36,590 nt of DNA from an uncultured Bacilli bacterium. GTDB lineage: Bacteria > Bacillota_I > Bacilli_A > RF39 > UBA660. The stretch spans positions 1-36,590 of the forward strand of contig CANQAK010000007.1 in the NCBI GenBank assembly GCA_947589495.1, in the 5' to 3' direction. The notes under the pieces were generated by a model that saw nothing but the letters and a program-made list of their open reading frames with translations, made no database searches and was not told where the DNA came from. Made by a program: the position numbers and the translations under genes. Positions 24,050 to 32,794 of the stretch are shown piece after piece (position 1 is the stretch's first letter; every line of letters starts with the position of its first letter).

Positions 24050-24134
24050 TGGTGCAGGTAAAGGGACTTGAACCCCCACGGATATATCCACTAGATCCTA
24101 AGTCTAGCGCGTCTACCAATTCCGCCATACCTGC
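24050..24134 (-). tRNA. tRNA-Leu (anticodon UAG)
   Basis: 85 nt including an encoded CCA. Acceptor stem GCAGGTA/TACCTGC, D-arm GGTAGACGC, anticodon stem CTAGA/TCTAG with loop CTTAGGA (UAG), a long variable arm typical of class II Leu tRNAs, and T-arm with GGTTCAAGTCC. Confidence 0.93.
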
Positions 24135-24145
24135 AAATAAAAAAA

Positions 24146-24222
24146 TGGTGGACCTCGTAGGACTCGAACCTACGACCGCCCGGTTATGAGCCGGATGCTC
24201 TAACCAACTGAGCTAGAGGTCC
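24146..24222 (-). tRNA. tRNA with CAU anticodon (elongator Met or Ile2)
   Basis: 77 nt including CCA. Acceptor GGACCTC/GAGGTCC, D-arm TAGCTCAGTTGGTTAGAGC, anticodon loop CTCATAA, T-arm GGTTCGAGTCC. It is not an initiator, as the anticodon stem lacks three G-C pairs in a row and the acceptor starts with a G-C pair. Met and lysidine-modified Ile2 cannot be separated reliably by eye; tRNA-Met would be the substrate of TmcAL encoded nearby. Confidence 0.9.
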
Positions 24223-24243
24223 ATAAAATTTTTGAACAACATA

Positions 24244-24272
24244 ATCTTACCATATTTGCTAAACTTTAGCAA
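24244..24272 (-). promoter_or_regulatory. Promoter of the two-tRNA operon
   Basis: Minus strand TTGCTA (24272-24267), 17-bp spacer, TAAGAT (24249-24244), 21 bases before the mature 5' end of the CAU tRNA. Confidence 0.6.
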
Positions 24273-24283
24273 TAATTTTTTAT

Positions 24284-24313
24284 AAAAAAAGATAAACGTT
24301 ATTAATGTTTATC
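24284..24313 (-). terminator. Terminator of the 24724-24302 gene
   Basis: Minus strand GATAAAC / GTTTATC (plus-strand arms 24291-24297 and 24307-24313) with seven following T; the gene's stop lies in the hairpin. Confidence 0.75.
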
Positions 24314-24724
24314 TTGTAACATATTAAGTAAATCTATTTTAAACATATCTTTAGAAGCATTAGCTTTAGATATCATTATACCTTTATATGCAGTTAACTC
24401 TGACATATGTCCTTCTAATAAAATTTGAGAAGGTGTAATTTCTTCAAGCATAACAACTTCTTCATTATAATGAACAGTATAAATTAGTTTGACTTCTCCA
24501 TGAATTTGTGAAAACATTTTATCGCTTGGTAATCTTAATTCATATTTTTCAGTATTATTTTTTTTGTTTGAATCTACTTTTTCTCCTAAAAAATTACCAT
24601 TTCTTAATGCTGGATAAAATTCGAAGTTTAATTTTTTAAAAGCTAACATGTTATATTTTTTTAAAGCTCTTTCTAACTTCTTAAATTCATTTTCGTTAAC
24701 GTAATCTAAAACGTATCCTTTCAT
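24302..24724 (-). CDS. Hypothetical protein, 140 residues
   Basis: A soluble mixed alpha/beta protein without signal peptide or Cys. It begins MKGYVLDYVNENEFKKLERALKKYNML and has a beta-rich middle (KYELRLPSDKMFSQIHGEVKLIYTV). I recognise no family. It is monocistronic with a strong ribosome binding site (GGGGG), consensus promoter and terminator, so it is probably well expressed. Confidence 0.6.
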   Translation of the reverse strand: MKGYVLDYVNENEFKKLERALKKYNMLAFKKLNFEFYPALRNGNFLGEKVDSNKKNNTEKYELRLPSDKMFSQIHGEVKLIYTVHYNEEVVMLEEITPSQILLEGHMSELTAYKGIMISKANASKDMFKIDLLNMLQDKH

Positions 24725-24753
24725 AATAAGTCTTACCCCCTAAATACGATATA

Positions 24754-24782
24754 AGTATAGCACATAATACAAAAAATGTCAA
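24754..24782 (-). promoter_or_regulatory. Consensus promoter of the 24724-24302 gene
   Basis: Minus strand TTGACA (24782-24777), 17-bp spacer, TATACT (24759-24754). Confidence 0.7.
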
Positions 24783-24861
24783 CTAATTGTATAATTTTAA
24801 TTTTTCTTGTTAAATTATACAAACAATTTGATATAATTATACAATTTTAATTTTACAAAGA

Positions 24862-25782
24862 TTAACCCATTACTTGTCCACCATTATTATGTAAAACTTG
24901 ACCAGTAACATAACTTGAGTCATCAGAAGCTAGAAAAACAAACGTTGGAGCAAGCTCATAAGGCATAGCTCCTCTTGCCATAGCAGCATCCGCTCCTAAA
25001 GAAGGTATTTTTTCTTTTACCCAACATGCAGGTTGTAAAGGTGTCCAAAAAAATCCTGGAGCAATAGCGTTTACCCGAATATTTTTAAGAGCTAAATTTC
25101 TAGCTAAAGCTCTTGTAAATCCAATAATTGCTCCTTTGGTTGTAACATAATCAATTAATTGAGGTTCACCATAAAAGGCAGTTACTGATGAAAGATTGAT
25201 AATTGAGTCTCCACTTTTTAAGTAGGGCAAAACAGCCTTAGTTAAATAAAACATTCCATAAATATTTACTTTCATTGTCCAATCAAATTGTTCATCACTA
25301 ATTTCTTCTAAAGAATCAGCTTGGTATTGTACTCCAGCATTGTTTACTAAAATATCAATTTTTCCAAATTTTTCTAAAGTTTTCTCAACTATTTTTTCAC
25401 AAAATTCTTTATTTGAAATATCTCCAGACATTAAGAGGCACTCGCCGCCTAGTTTTTCTAAATAATTTTTAGTATCTAAAGCATCTTGATGTTCATCATA
25501 ATAGGGTATTACTACTTTAGCTCCTTCTTTTACAAATGCCACTGCAGCAGATTTTCCAAGGCCACTATCTCCACCAGTTATAATTGCTACTTTATCTTTT
25601 AATTTACCACTTCCTTTATAGTTTGGATTATCAAAAATAGGTTTAGGCTTCATTAAATATTCAAACCCTGGTTGTCTTTTTTGTTCTTGCATAGGGGCTA
25701 AAATTTTATATTCTGTACTTTCTATTCCAATGGGATCATAATAATTATAAAATTTATTTCCAAATTTATAATCATAGTTCAT
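24862..25782 (-). CDS. SDR-family oxidoreductase (general-stress GsP39/YhdF type)
   Basis: 306 residues. The classical SDR core follows an N-terminal extension of about 60 residues that is characteristic of the YdaD/YhdF/YhxC glucose/ribitol-dehydrogenase-like stress group. Cofactor motif TGGDSGLG (69-76), NNAG (147-150), catalytic Ser198-199, Tyr212 and Lys216 (YVTTK), and a C-terminal SYVTGQVLHNNGG typical of the family. The enzyme oxidises or reduces an alcohol/carbonyl with NAD(P); the substrate is unknown. All catalytic residues are present. It is monocistronic and divergent from a deacetylase gene. Confidence 0.9.
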   Translation of the reverse strand: MNYDYKFGNKFYNYYDPIGIESTEYKILAPMQEQKRQPGFEYLMKPKPIFDNPNYKGSGKLKDKVAIITGGDSGLGKSAAVAFVKEGAKVVIPYYDEHQDALDTKNYLEKLGGECLLMSGDISNKEFCEKIVEKTLEKFGKIDILVNNAGVQYQADSLEEISDEQFDWTMKVNIYGMFYLTKAVLPYLKSGDSIINLSSVTAFYGEPQLIDYVTTKGAIIGFTRALARNLALKNIRVNAIAPGFFWTPLQPACWVKEKIPSLGADAAMARGAMPYELAPTFVFLASDDSSYVTGQVLHNNGGQVMG

Positions 25783-25857
25783 AAAATCACTTCCTAAAAT
25801 ACTATATGAATTTAATATAAATTGGTTATTAAACTAAAATAATTGTTTATACTATAA

Positions 25858-27018
25858 ATGATAGTTATGAAAAGTAGAGTATTTTATTTAAGTTTATTTA
25901 TAGTAATAGTAATTGTAATGAATGCCGTAAGTTTTAAAGTCTTTTATAAAAAAGAAGATGTTGAATACGCTAATCTTTGTTATTATGAAGAAGATAATAA
26001 CTATATTTTAGTGGAAAAAAATGAAATTGCTGATAATTTTATTTCCTATTTATATAAAGATAGTAGTGATAATTATATTGGTAAGATATATGACTATGAT
26101 TCTAATAAAGAATTATTGATTACTGATTTAATTAAAGAAGATAAATTAGAAGAATATAATAATAAAATAAAAGAATTAATATATTTAAAATATCCTAAAT
26201 TTATATCTGATGTGTTAGTATTAGATGAAACAGATAAATCTTATTTATTTAGAGATAATGAATTAATTATTTATTTTAATAATTATGTAATAGAACCAGA
26301 AGTATTAGAAACTTTATATTTAAAAGTTAATTATAATGAAATAAAAGATTATCTTAATTTTTTAGTAATATATGATAGTGATTATGAAAACGAATCTGGG
26401 TATAATTATACTAATGCCAAAAAAAGTATTGCATTCACTTTTGATGATAGTCCCAATAAAAATAAAACTAATGTAATTTTAGAAGAATTAAAAAATAATT
26501 ATGCTCATGCTACTTTTTTTGTAGTAGGTAGTAAAGCAATATATAATAAAGATTTACTTATAAGTATTAAGAATATGGGAAATGAAATAGGAAGTCATAC
26601 TTACAACCATGCTAATATGGGAAAAATGACTGATGAAGAAATATTAAATGATTATGAAACGATGAATAATTTATATAAAAATTTATTTAAAACAGATTTA
26701 AAATATATAAGACCTCCTTATGGAGTAATTAAAAAAAATCAATTAGATTTAATACCAACCTCTTATATATTATGGAGTTTAGATACAAATGATTGGAGAT
26801 ATAGAAATAGTGATTATTTAGTTAATTATGTTTTAGAAAATGTTCAAGATGGTGATATTATTTTATTTCATGATTCTTATGATAGCACAGTAGATGCAAT
26901 AAAAAAATTATTACCTCTTTTATATAGCAAAGGCTATCAAGTAATGAGTGTATCTGAACTTTTTGATTTAAAGAAAATAAGTATTCAAAACAATCAAATT
27001 TATCATAATGCCTATTAG
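25858..27018 (+). CDS. Membrane-anchored NodB-type polysaccharide deacetylase
   Basis: 386 residues. Membrane segment at about 8-26, then a 160-residue N-terminal domain resembling the PdaC-type/DUF3298 region, then the NodB domain: TFDDSP (about 193-198; metal and base Asp, with Ser in place of the common Gly), GSHTYNHANM (zinc His pair), RPPYG, SLDTNDW and ILFHDS. Such enzymes deacetylate peptidoglycan or surface glycan and usually confer lysozyme resistance. No strong ribosome binding site is visible; ATG 25867 (residue 4) is an alternative start. It overlaps the next convergent gene by 4 bp. Confidence 0.87.
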   Translation: MIVMKSRVFYLSLFIVIVIVMNAVSFKVFYKKEDVEYANLCYYEEDNNYILVEKNEIADNFISYLYKDSSDNYIGKIYDYDSNKELLITDLIKEDKLEEYNNKIKELIYLKYPKFISDVLVLDETDKSYLFRDNELIIYFNNYVIEPEVLETLYLKVNYNEIKDYLNFLVIYDSDYENESGYNYTNAKKSIAFTFDDSPNKNKTNVILEELKNNYAHATFFVVGSKAIYNKDLLISIKNMGNEIGSHTYNHANMGKMTDEEILNDYETMNNLYKNLFKTDLKYIRPPYGVIKKNQLDLIPTSYILWSLDTNDWRYRNSDYLVNYVLENVQDGDIILFHDSYDSTVDAIKKLLPLLYSKGYQVMSVSELFDLKKISIQNNQIYHNAY

Positions 27019-27389
27019 AAAATAGCTAAATCAACATCACCAGCATTATCATCTAATTCAGTATATAAAGAAAGAGCACCTCCTACTAAAAATACTAAAG
27101 TTGTTATTAATCTTTCTAAAGCAACTCTTTTTCTATTGGGAGTATTATTTCTATTTAATTCAACATCTTCTAAAGATATAACAACATAATAAAAATAAAT
27201 AACTAAAGCAATTATTAAAAGAGTAATATTTATTTTTCTACCACTTTTTTGATCTTGTTTATTTTTTGTATAAACATATCTTTCTTCTAAAAAGTTAGCA
27301 ACTAATGCAAAAAAGACAATAAAAAAGTAGATATACCAAATGATATCTTCTTCATGGAGTAATCTTAATTTTCTTGCATCACTTTCCAT
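27015..27389 (-). CDS. Small membrane protein, about three membrane helices
   Basis: 124 residues. Helices at about 16-34 (WYIYFFIVFFALVANFL), 52-72 (ITLLIIALVIYFYYVVI) and 92-110 (ITTLVFLVGGALSLY), with Lys/Arg-rich loops between. No family recognised. Acidic C-terminus (DDNAGDVDLAIF). It lies 11 bp after the next membrane gene on the same strand, so they are probably cotranscribed. Confidence 0.6.
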   Translation of the reverse strand: MESDARKLRLLHEEDIIWYIYFFIVFFALVANFLEERYVYTKNKQDQKSGRKINITLLIIALVIYFYYVVISLEDVELNRNNTPNRKRVALERLITTLVFLVGGALSLYTELDDNAGDVDLAIF

Positions 27390-27400
27390 ACTAAATATTA

Positions 27401-27691
27401 TTACTTTTTAGTATTTTTAATTAAAAAAATATTTAAATTTTTAATTCTTATTTTATGACTGCCAATTGTAAATAAAAGTGATGATATAAGTAAAATAATA
27501 CCAGTTATAATATCCCATATATTTTTATTACTAATAAACAAATAAATACTAAATAAAAAACTACATATACCAATTATAAATAATCTATCTAAACGCTTAG
27601 TTAAATTTTTACCATATTCAGTATTAATAAATTCTTTTTTTAATTTTTCTTTTTTCTCTTTAGTTAAATAATAATATTTTAGTTTATACAT
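27401..27691 (-). CDS. Small membrane protein, two membrane helices
   Basis: 96 residues from ATG 27691, preferred over an upstream TTG (27703) because GGTGG lies six bases before it. Basic N-terminal half (KEKKEKLKKEF) then two helices, about 40-55 and 60-80, and a basic tail. No family recognised. Probably one unit with the 124-residue membrane protein. Confidence 0.6.
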   Translation of the reverse strand: MYKLKYYYLTKEKKEKLKKEFINTEYGKNLTKRLDRLFIIGICSFLFSIYLFISNKNIWDIITGIILLISSLLFTIGSHKIRIKNLNIFLIKNTKK

Positions 27692-27792
27692 CAATACCAC
27701 CAAAATAATTATAACTTAAAATTAAGAGTTTTGACAACTTAATTAAAACAGTGTATGATATTTTTATAAAGGTGGGTAATGGAGGCATAAAA

Positions 27793-29592
27793 ATGACTAT
27801 CAAAGAAAAATTAAAAAAAGTATATAATGAAGCTTTAAAAGAAAATTATTTTAAGACTAAAGAATTAAAAGAATATGGACTAAGTAGTACTGATTTAACA
27901 AATTTAGTAAAAAAGGATATTTTAGTAAGGGTAAAAAAAGGAGAATATTTAGTTAACAATATAGATAGTTTAAGTATTTTGGTTAAAGAAGAAAAGGATT
28001 TAAGAGAAAAAATATTTTCATATTTACAAGATGGTAATTATGAAGATGCATTATCATTAATTGATAAATGTTTAAAAGAAGTAGAGAAAAGTGAATATTT
28101 TTTCTTACTAGAATATTTAATTAAAATATCTTTATCTAAAAATGATTTAACTTTTAAAGAAGTTTTAATTACTTTAAAAGAAATTATTGATAATAAATTT
28201 AATTTTGTAATTGATACATATATTAATGAATTTTTTAAATATATTAGAGAGTATAATTTTGAAGTAGCTAAACTTTATTTAGAAATAATTAGAAGAAGTA
28301 AAAAATTATCTAATGCTTATATAATTTATAAAGATTTAGAACAAAGTTTAGAGTATTTTCAAAATAAAGATAATGAAAAAAATAGTAAATTACCAAATAA
28401 TTTACTTTATGTATTAAATAAAGATGGTATATTTATTTTTGAAAATACTAATCCCTTTTTACTTAAAAATATAGAAGGATTAGTAAAAACTCATAGTGAT
28501 ATATCAATACTAAAAGTAGATAATTTAATAGTTTTAAAAAAGAAATTGGGCAAAAATTATGGTTTAAATAGTATAGATGAAGGAAATAAAGCTTTTCAAG
28601 CTGGAGAATATGCAAAATCTCTTCGTATTTTTAAAACAATGTTATTTAATGCAGAATCTTCCTTGCCTTTTTATAAAATAGGTTATTCATATTTTAAATT
28701 AAATGATTTAAAATTAGCTAAAAAATATTTATTAGTAGCATCAATTTTAAGTAAAAAAGAAGGTAAAACTACCAATTATGATACTATTATTAATAGTATT
28801 GATAAAGTTTTAAATACTCAAAATAAAAATGAAAAGAATTGGAGTGATGAAGATTTATTACAAATATTAAAAGATGTAAATGATGAAAAAATAGTTTTAA
28901 TAGATATAGATAATAGTAATACTTATTATAAAATAACTCGTTTTATTAGAGAACATGAAGATTATGTATATTTTTCAAGTGGTAGTTTATTAGTGATTAG
29001 AAAACAAAATACTAAAGAAAATAGAGATTATTTTAAACTACGTAAAGAAGCAACTAAAGCATTTGATAAAAAAGATTATGAATTATCTTTAAAATTATCT
29101 TTAGAAATTGCTGAATTTTGTTATACATCTAGTTTACCTTATGGTAAAATTGGTGAATGTTATTTAAAACTTAAAAATTATCCAGAAGCTTTAAAATATT
29201 TTAAAGCTGCTAAATGTTTAGCTCAAAAATATGGTAAAGATGATTTTGATTATGATAAAATTATTCTAAGTACTATGGAAGCAATGGAAAAAGAAAAATT
29301 TCATATTGAACTAGATCTTACATCAAAAATAGATGAATTATTAGAAAAAGGAATAAATGCCTTTCTTATTGTTAGTAAATTAAAATTAACGAGTGAAGAA
29401 GCATTTTATGTTTATTTATATGCTGCTAATTATTATTATCATCAAAATTTATATGATTTAGGAGATTATTATATAAAATTTGTTATTGAACACAATTTAG
29501 AAGATGAATCTCTAAATGAAATTATCTCTAATACTTTAAAATATAGAAATAATAATATTAAATTAGAAAGAGTAAAAAAGAAAGAGGAATAA
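27793..29592 (+). CDS. TPR-repeat protein with N-terminal winged-helix-like domain
   Basis: 599 residues from ATG 27793, which has GGAGG at the right distance; the longer frame to 27751 has no such site. Residues 1-55 look like a small winged helix (TKELKEYGLSSTDLTNLVKKDILVRV then KKGEYLV), similar to N-terminal domains of AbiEi-type regulators. The rest is helical with TPR-like pairs, clearest at AFQAGEYAKSLRIFKTML/YKIGYSYFKLNDLKLAKKYL (about 280-330) and AFDKKDYELSLKLSLEIA/GKIGECYLKLKNYPEALKYF (about 430-480). Two halves look like an internal duplication. One base separates it from yceD, so it is in the yceD-rpmF operon. Function unknown. Confidence 0.65.
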   Translation: MTIKEKLKKVYNEALKENYFKTKELKEYGLSSTDLTNLVKKDILVRVKKGEYLVNNIDSLSILVKEEKDLREKIFSYLQDGNYEDALSLIDKCLKEVEKSEYFFLLEYLIKISLSKNDLTFKEVLITLKEIIDNKFNFVIDTYINEFFKYIREYNFEVAKLYLEIIRRSKKLSNAYIIYKDLEQSLEYFQNKDNEKNSKLPNNLLYVLNKDGIFIFENTNPFLLKNIEGLVKTHSDISILKVDNLIVLKKKLGKNYGLNSIDEGNKAFQAGEYAKSLRIFKTMLFNAESSLPFYKIGYSYFKLNDLKLAKKYLLVASILSKKEGKTTNYDTIINSIDKVLNTQNKNEKNWSDEDLLQILKDVNDEKIVLIDIDNSNTYYKITRFIREHEDYVYFSSGSLLVIRKQNTKENRDYFKLRKEATKAFDKKDYELSLKLSLEIAEFCYTSSLPYGKIGECYLKLKNYPEALKYFKAAKCLAQKYGKDDFDYDKIILSTMEAMEKEKFHIELDLTSKIDELLEKGINAFLIVSKLKLTSEEAFYVYLYAANYYYHQNLYDLGDYYIKFVIEHNLEDESLNEIISNTLKYRNNNIKLERVKKKEE

Positions 29593-29593
29593 A

Positions 29594-30073
29594 GTGAAAT
29601 TTGAGTTAAATGAATTAAATTTAAAAAATTGCATAGATATTAATGAAATAGTTACTATTGATTCAAATATAGATAAAAGAATTCATGATTTAAAGGATAG
29701 TAAAGTTATTGGTAAAATAACTAAAAATAGTAATGGAGATATTTATTTAGATTGTGTTTTTGAAGGAATTATGTATATTGATGATGCTATAACTTTGGAA
29801 AGCGTTCCTTACAAATTTAATATTAATATTGAAGAAAATTTAGAAGATTTAGAAGAAAATTATCAAGATTGTTATCAAAAAGAACAAAATATACTTGATT
29901 TAAAGCAAATTTTATGGCAAAATATTGTATTGGAAGTTCCCATTGGATTTACTCTTTGTAATGATGCTAATATAAAAGGAAATGGTTGGGAATTAATTAA
30001 TGAAAATACTAAAGTGGATGAAATAGACCCACGATTTAAAAAATTAGAAGATTTATTGAAAGGTGATGATTAG
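29594..30073 (+). CDS. yceD: YceD/DUF177 family protein
   Basis: 159 residues starting at GTG 29594 with GAGGAA upstream. Conserved C-terminal DPRFKKLEDLLKGD and the acidic middle match YceD/DUF177, whose gene is nearly always just before rpmF, as here (3 bp apart). The family is linked to 23S rRNA accumulation and ribosome assembly. The two Cys of some family members (IMYIDDAITL region CxxC) are not clearly present; a single DCVFEG and DCYQ are seen. Confidence 0.85.
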   Translation: MKFELNELNLKNCIDINEIVTIDSNIDKRIHDLKDSKVIGKITKNSNGDIYLDCVFEGIMYIDDAITLESVPYKFNINIEENLEDLEENYQDCYQKEQNILDLKQILWQNIVLEVPIGFTLCNDANIKGNGWELINENTKVDEIDPRFKKLEDLLKGDD

Positions 30074-30076
30074 TTT

Positions 30077-30262
30077 ATGGCAGTTCCTTTTAGAAGAACA
30101 AGTATTACTAAAAAGAGAATGAGAAGAACACATTTAAAAAAAGAAGCTGGAGAAGTTGTAAGTTGTCCTAAATGTGGGGCACCATTAAGACCTCATAGAG
30201 CTTGTAAAAAATGTGGAAACTACAAAGGTGAAAACGTTTTAGAAATAGAAGAAGAAAAATAA
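30077..30262 (+). CDS. rpmF: 50S ribosomal protein L32 (zinc-binding form)
   Basis: 61 residues. MAVPFRRTSITKKRMRRTHLK at the N-terminus and two zinc knuckles, CPKCGAP and CKKCGNYKG, define the C+ form of L32. Keeping the Cys pairs means it needs zinc. Small basic subunit protein near the peptide exit side of 23S rRNA. Confidence 0.97.
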   Translation: MAVPFRRTSITKKRMRRTHLKKEAGEVVSCPKCGAPLRPHRACKKCGNYKGENVLEIEEEK

Positions 30263-30270
30263 ATTATATT

Positions 30271-30294
30271 GAATAGGAAACTATTCTTTTTTTT
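30271..30294 (+). terminator. Terminator of the yceD-rpmF operon
   Basis: GAATAG, GAAA tetraloop, CTATTC (30271-30286), then eight T. Confidence 0.9.
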
Positions 30295-30380
30295 GGTAAA
30301 AAATTCAAATTTTTATTGTTTTCTATTATGGACTTTAATCTAACTTTTTGTTAAAATATATACAAAAAGTGGTGGGATGT

Positions 30381-31793
30381 ATGCAAAGAAAACATAAGCT
30401 TGTTTATATTGGTATAGTTTTAGTTTTATTAATTGTTTTTGCCATTATTAATTTGTTTATTCCCAGAGTTGAAATATCTTTAAATGGTAAAAGCAACATG
30501 AATATAGAAGTTGGAAGTGAATATAAAGAACTAGGAGCTAACGCTTATGTAGCTAGTGCCTTTAAAAAAGATAAATTAAATTTAGAAATTGATGGAAATG
30601 TTGATTCTAGTAAATTAGGTAATTATATAATTACTTATAAAGTAAATAATCATGGAAATATTATAACTGCTCAAAGAAAAGTAAAAGTAATTGATGATAT
30701 AAAACCTGTTATTACTTTAAATAGTGATGTTAAAGCTTGTAAAAAAAATCGTTTAGTAGAAATAGATGCTACTGTTACCGATAATTATGATGGTGATATT
30801 ACAGATAATTTAGAGTATCGAATAGATTTTGATAAAGTTTATATTAGTGCTAAAGATTCTTCTTTAAATAAAAGTGAAATAGTAGAAGATTTAAAATATA
30901 TTGATGAAGAAGAACCTGTAATTAAATTAAATGGTAATGATAAAATTTATTTAGTAATGGGAGAATCTTACAATGAATTAGGAGCAGAAGCAACTGATTC
31001 ATGTGATGGTAATTTAACAGATAAAATAAATATTACTAATAATGTAAATATTAATAAAGAAGGTAGTTATGAAGTAGTATATGAAGTAACTGATAATAGT
31101 AATAAAACATCTACTATAAAAAGAACTGTTGTAGTAACTAAACCTGTTGTAAAAGAAGAAGAGAAAGCTACAGGAACAATTTATTTAACATTTGATGATG
31201 GACCTGGTGTTTATACTGAAGAGATATTAAATATTTTAAATAGATATAATGTTAAAGCTACATTTTTTGTTACTAATCAATTCCCTAAATATAATTATTT
31301 AATAAAAAAAGAATATGATGAAGGACATAGTATTGGTATACATACTTATAGTCATAAATGGAATATTTATGAAAGTGAAGAAACTTATTTAAATGATTTT
31401 AATAATATGGATAATATTATATATAATTTAATTGGTATACATACTAAAATCTTCCGTTTTCCAGGAGGAAGTTCTAATACAGTTAGTCGTAATTATAACA
31501 TAGGAATAATGAGTAGATTAGCTAGTATTATGACTGAAAAAGGTTATGTATATTTTGATTGGACTTTTGATAGTGGTGATACTTCTAAAAATAAAAATAA
31601 AGCTAGTGATATAATTAATACTTTTAAAACATATTTAAATAAACATGGAGATAATATAGTACTTATGCATGATATTAAAAAAAGTACTTTAGAAGCTTTA
31701 CCAAGCGTTTTAGAATATACAAAGAATTTAGGATATACTTTTAAAGTAATTACAGAAAATACTACACCAAAGCAATTTAAAATTGCTAACTAA
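30381..31793 (+). CDS. Cell-surface polysaccharide deacetylase with two Ig-like domains
   Basis: 470 residues from ATG 30381, which has GGTGGGA upstream; the TTG at 30348 is unlikely. Membrane segment at about 6-24, then two DUF5011-type Ig-like modules (about 30-105 and 190-255, each with xVGSEYKELGA or MGESYNELGAEA and GxYxVxY) around a third partial one, then the NodB domain: LTFDDGP (about 269-275), GIHTYSHKW, FRFPGGSSN, DWTFDSGDT and VLMHD. All NodB metal and catalytic residues are visible. The Ig units probably carry the enzyme through the wall. It would deacetylate peptidoglycan or a surface polymer. Confidence 0.88.
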   Translation: MQRKHKLVYIGIVLVLLIVFAIINLFIPRVEISLNGKSNMNIEVGSEYKELGANAYVASAFKKDKLNLEIDGNVDSSKLGNYIITYKVNNHGNIITAQRKVKVIDDIKPVITLNSDVKACKKNRLVEIDATVTDNYDGDITDNLEYRIDFDKVYISAKDSSLNKSEIVEDLKYIDEEEPVIKLNGNDKIYLVMGESYNELGAEATDSCDGNLTDKINITNNVNINKEGSYEVVYEVTDNSNKTSTIKRTVVVTKPVVKEEEKATGTIYLTFDDGPGVYTEEILNILNRYNVKATFFVTNQFPKYNYLIKKEYDEGHSIGIHTYSHKWNIYESEETYLNDFNNMDNIIYNLIGIHTKIFRFPGGSSNTVSRNYNIGIMSRLASIMTEKGYVYFDWTFDSGDTSKNKNKASDIINTFKTYLNKHGDNIVLMHDIKKSTLEALPSVLEYTKNLGYTFKVITENTTPKQFKIAN

Positions 31794-31852
31794 TAAGTAC
31801 CCATACCAAATAAAAAAAGTTACATAATATAAATTAGAAAGGAAATAATATT

Positions 31853-32158
31853 ATGGAACAAAAATTTGAGTATAATAAAGAGACAAGTTTTGATGGTGGA
31901 CAAATGGGTATGGATATGGGTACTTGTTGTGAAGCAGGAATGCCTATGCAAAGTGCTCCAATGATGTGTCAACCAATTCAAGAATGTCCACAAGAAAGAG
32001 TATGTCATAGATATATTTGTTATGAAGTACCTCATATTATGCCATGTAATACTAGAATAATAAATCATCATGTTTATAGACATACATACACACCATGTTA
32101 TACAAGTTGTGAAGAAAATGTTGTATCAAACATTTATGATAGAAAATGTTGCTTCTAA
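31853..32158 (+). CDS. CotD-like Cys/His/Met-rich spore-coat-type protein
   Basis: 101 residues with 12 Cys, many Met in the first 50 residues (MGMDMGTCC, MPMQSAPMMCQP) and a conserved-looking core CHRYICYEVPHIMPCNTRIINHHVYRH followed by YTPCYTSCEENV. The PHI...N-HH-x-x-x-HxYTPCY pattern is that of the spore inner coat protein D family. In a window with spoIIP this suggests a coat or outer-layer role; metal binding is another option. AGAAAGGA upstream; own terminator downstream. Confidence 0.65.
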   Translation: MEQKFEYNKETSFDGGQMGMDMGTCCEAGMPMQSAPMMCQPIQECPQERVCHRYICYEVPHIMPCNTRIINHHVYRHTYTPCYTSCEENVVSNIYDRKCCF

Positions 32159-32160
32159 AA

Positions 32161-32181
32161 ATCTCTAATAGAGATTTTTTT
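32161..32181 (+). terminator. Terminator of the CotD-like gene
   Basis: ATCTCT (32161-32166), loop AAT, AGAGAT (32170-32175), T-run. Confidence 0.75.
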
Positions 32182-32229
32182 CTTTACAAAAATAAATAGA
32201 TCATATTAATATATAAGTAGGTGATGCTT

Positions 32230-32664
32230 ATGATTAAAAGAGTAACTAGTAGTACTGATTGTAAAATATGTGATAATTTTTTAACTTTATTAATTCAAGA
32301 TGAAAGAAAGTATGCTAATGATATTGATGAGAATTTTGTAGTTAAAGATTATTTTATTAATGTATTAAATAAAGATAATATTCTTTTATTAGATAAAGAT
32401 AAAAATGTTCCTACGGGATATATATTTGCTTTAAAAAAAGAAAATGGTTATTTAATTGATGGACTTTATGTAGATGTTAATTATAGAAAAAAAGGTTTAG
32501 CTACTAAATTAATAAAAGAAATTGTTTTGAATATTAATTATCCAATATTTTTGTGGGTATATAAAAATAATATAAAAGCTTTAAATTTATATAAAAAACT
32601 AGGTTTCATTATTAAAAATGAAACCCCAGAGAAATATTTTATGGAATACTTAGGTAATAAATAA
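32230..32664 (+). CDS. GNAT-family N-acetyltransferase
   Basis: 144 residues from ATG 32230 (AGGTGATG six bases upstream; the GTG at 32221 is inside that site). DGLYVDVNYRKKGLATKLIKEI is GNAT motif A with the acetyl-CoA-binding R-x-x-G-x-A signature, followed by LWVYKNNIKALNLYKKLGFI (motif B). The substrate is not known. A large perfect palindrome follows the gene. Confidence 0.9.
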   Translation: MIKRVTSSTDCKICDNFLTLLIQDERKYANDIDENFVVKDYFINVLNKDNILLLDKDKNVPTGYIFALKKENGYLIDGLYVDVNYRKKGLATKLIKEIVLNINYPIFLWVYKNNIKALNLYKKLGFIIKNETPEKYFMEYLGNK

Positions 32665-32683
32665 TAAAATATTTATATTATTC

Positions 32684-32725
32684 CTATGACGAAATTCTTT
32701 GCATTTGCAAAGAATTTCGTCATAG
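32684..32725. repeat. 42-bp near-perfect palindrome
   Basis: Two perfect 20-bp arms (32684-32703 and 32706-32725) around two T, reading CTATGACGAAATTCTTTGCA on each strand. It lacks the downstream T-run of a terminator on either strand. It may be a dispersed palindromic element, a transcription blocker or an mRNA stabiliser for the acetyltransferase gene. Confidence 0.85.
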
Positions 32726-32794
32726 AAAAAAATTGATATTTTCTACTTGAAATTAAAGATAGTTATGATAATATATAAGTAACAAGGAGTAGTT

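Noticed and set aside
31820-32083. Minus-strand His/Thr-rich ORF opposite the CotD-like gene
   Set aside because: Shadow of the real gene, which has a ribosome binding site and terminator on the plus strand.
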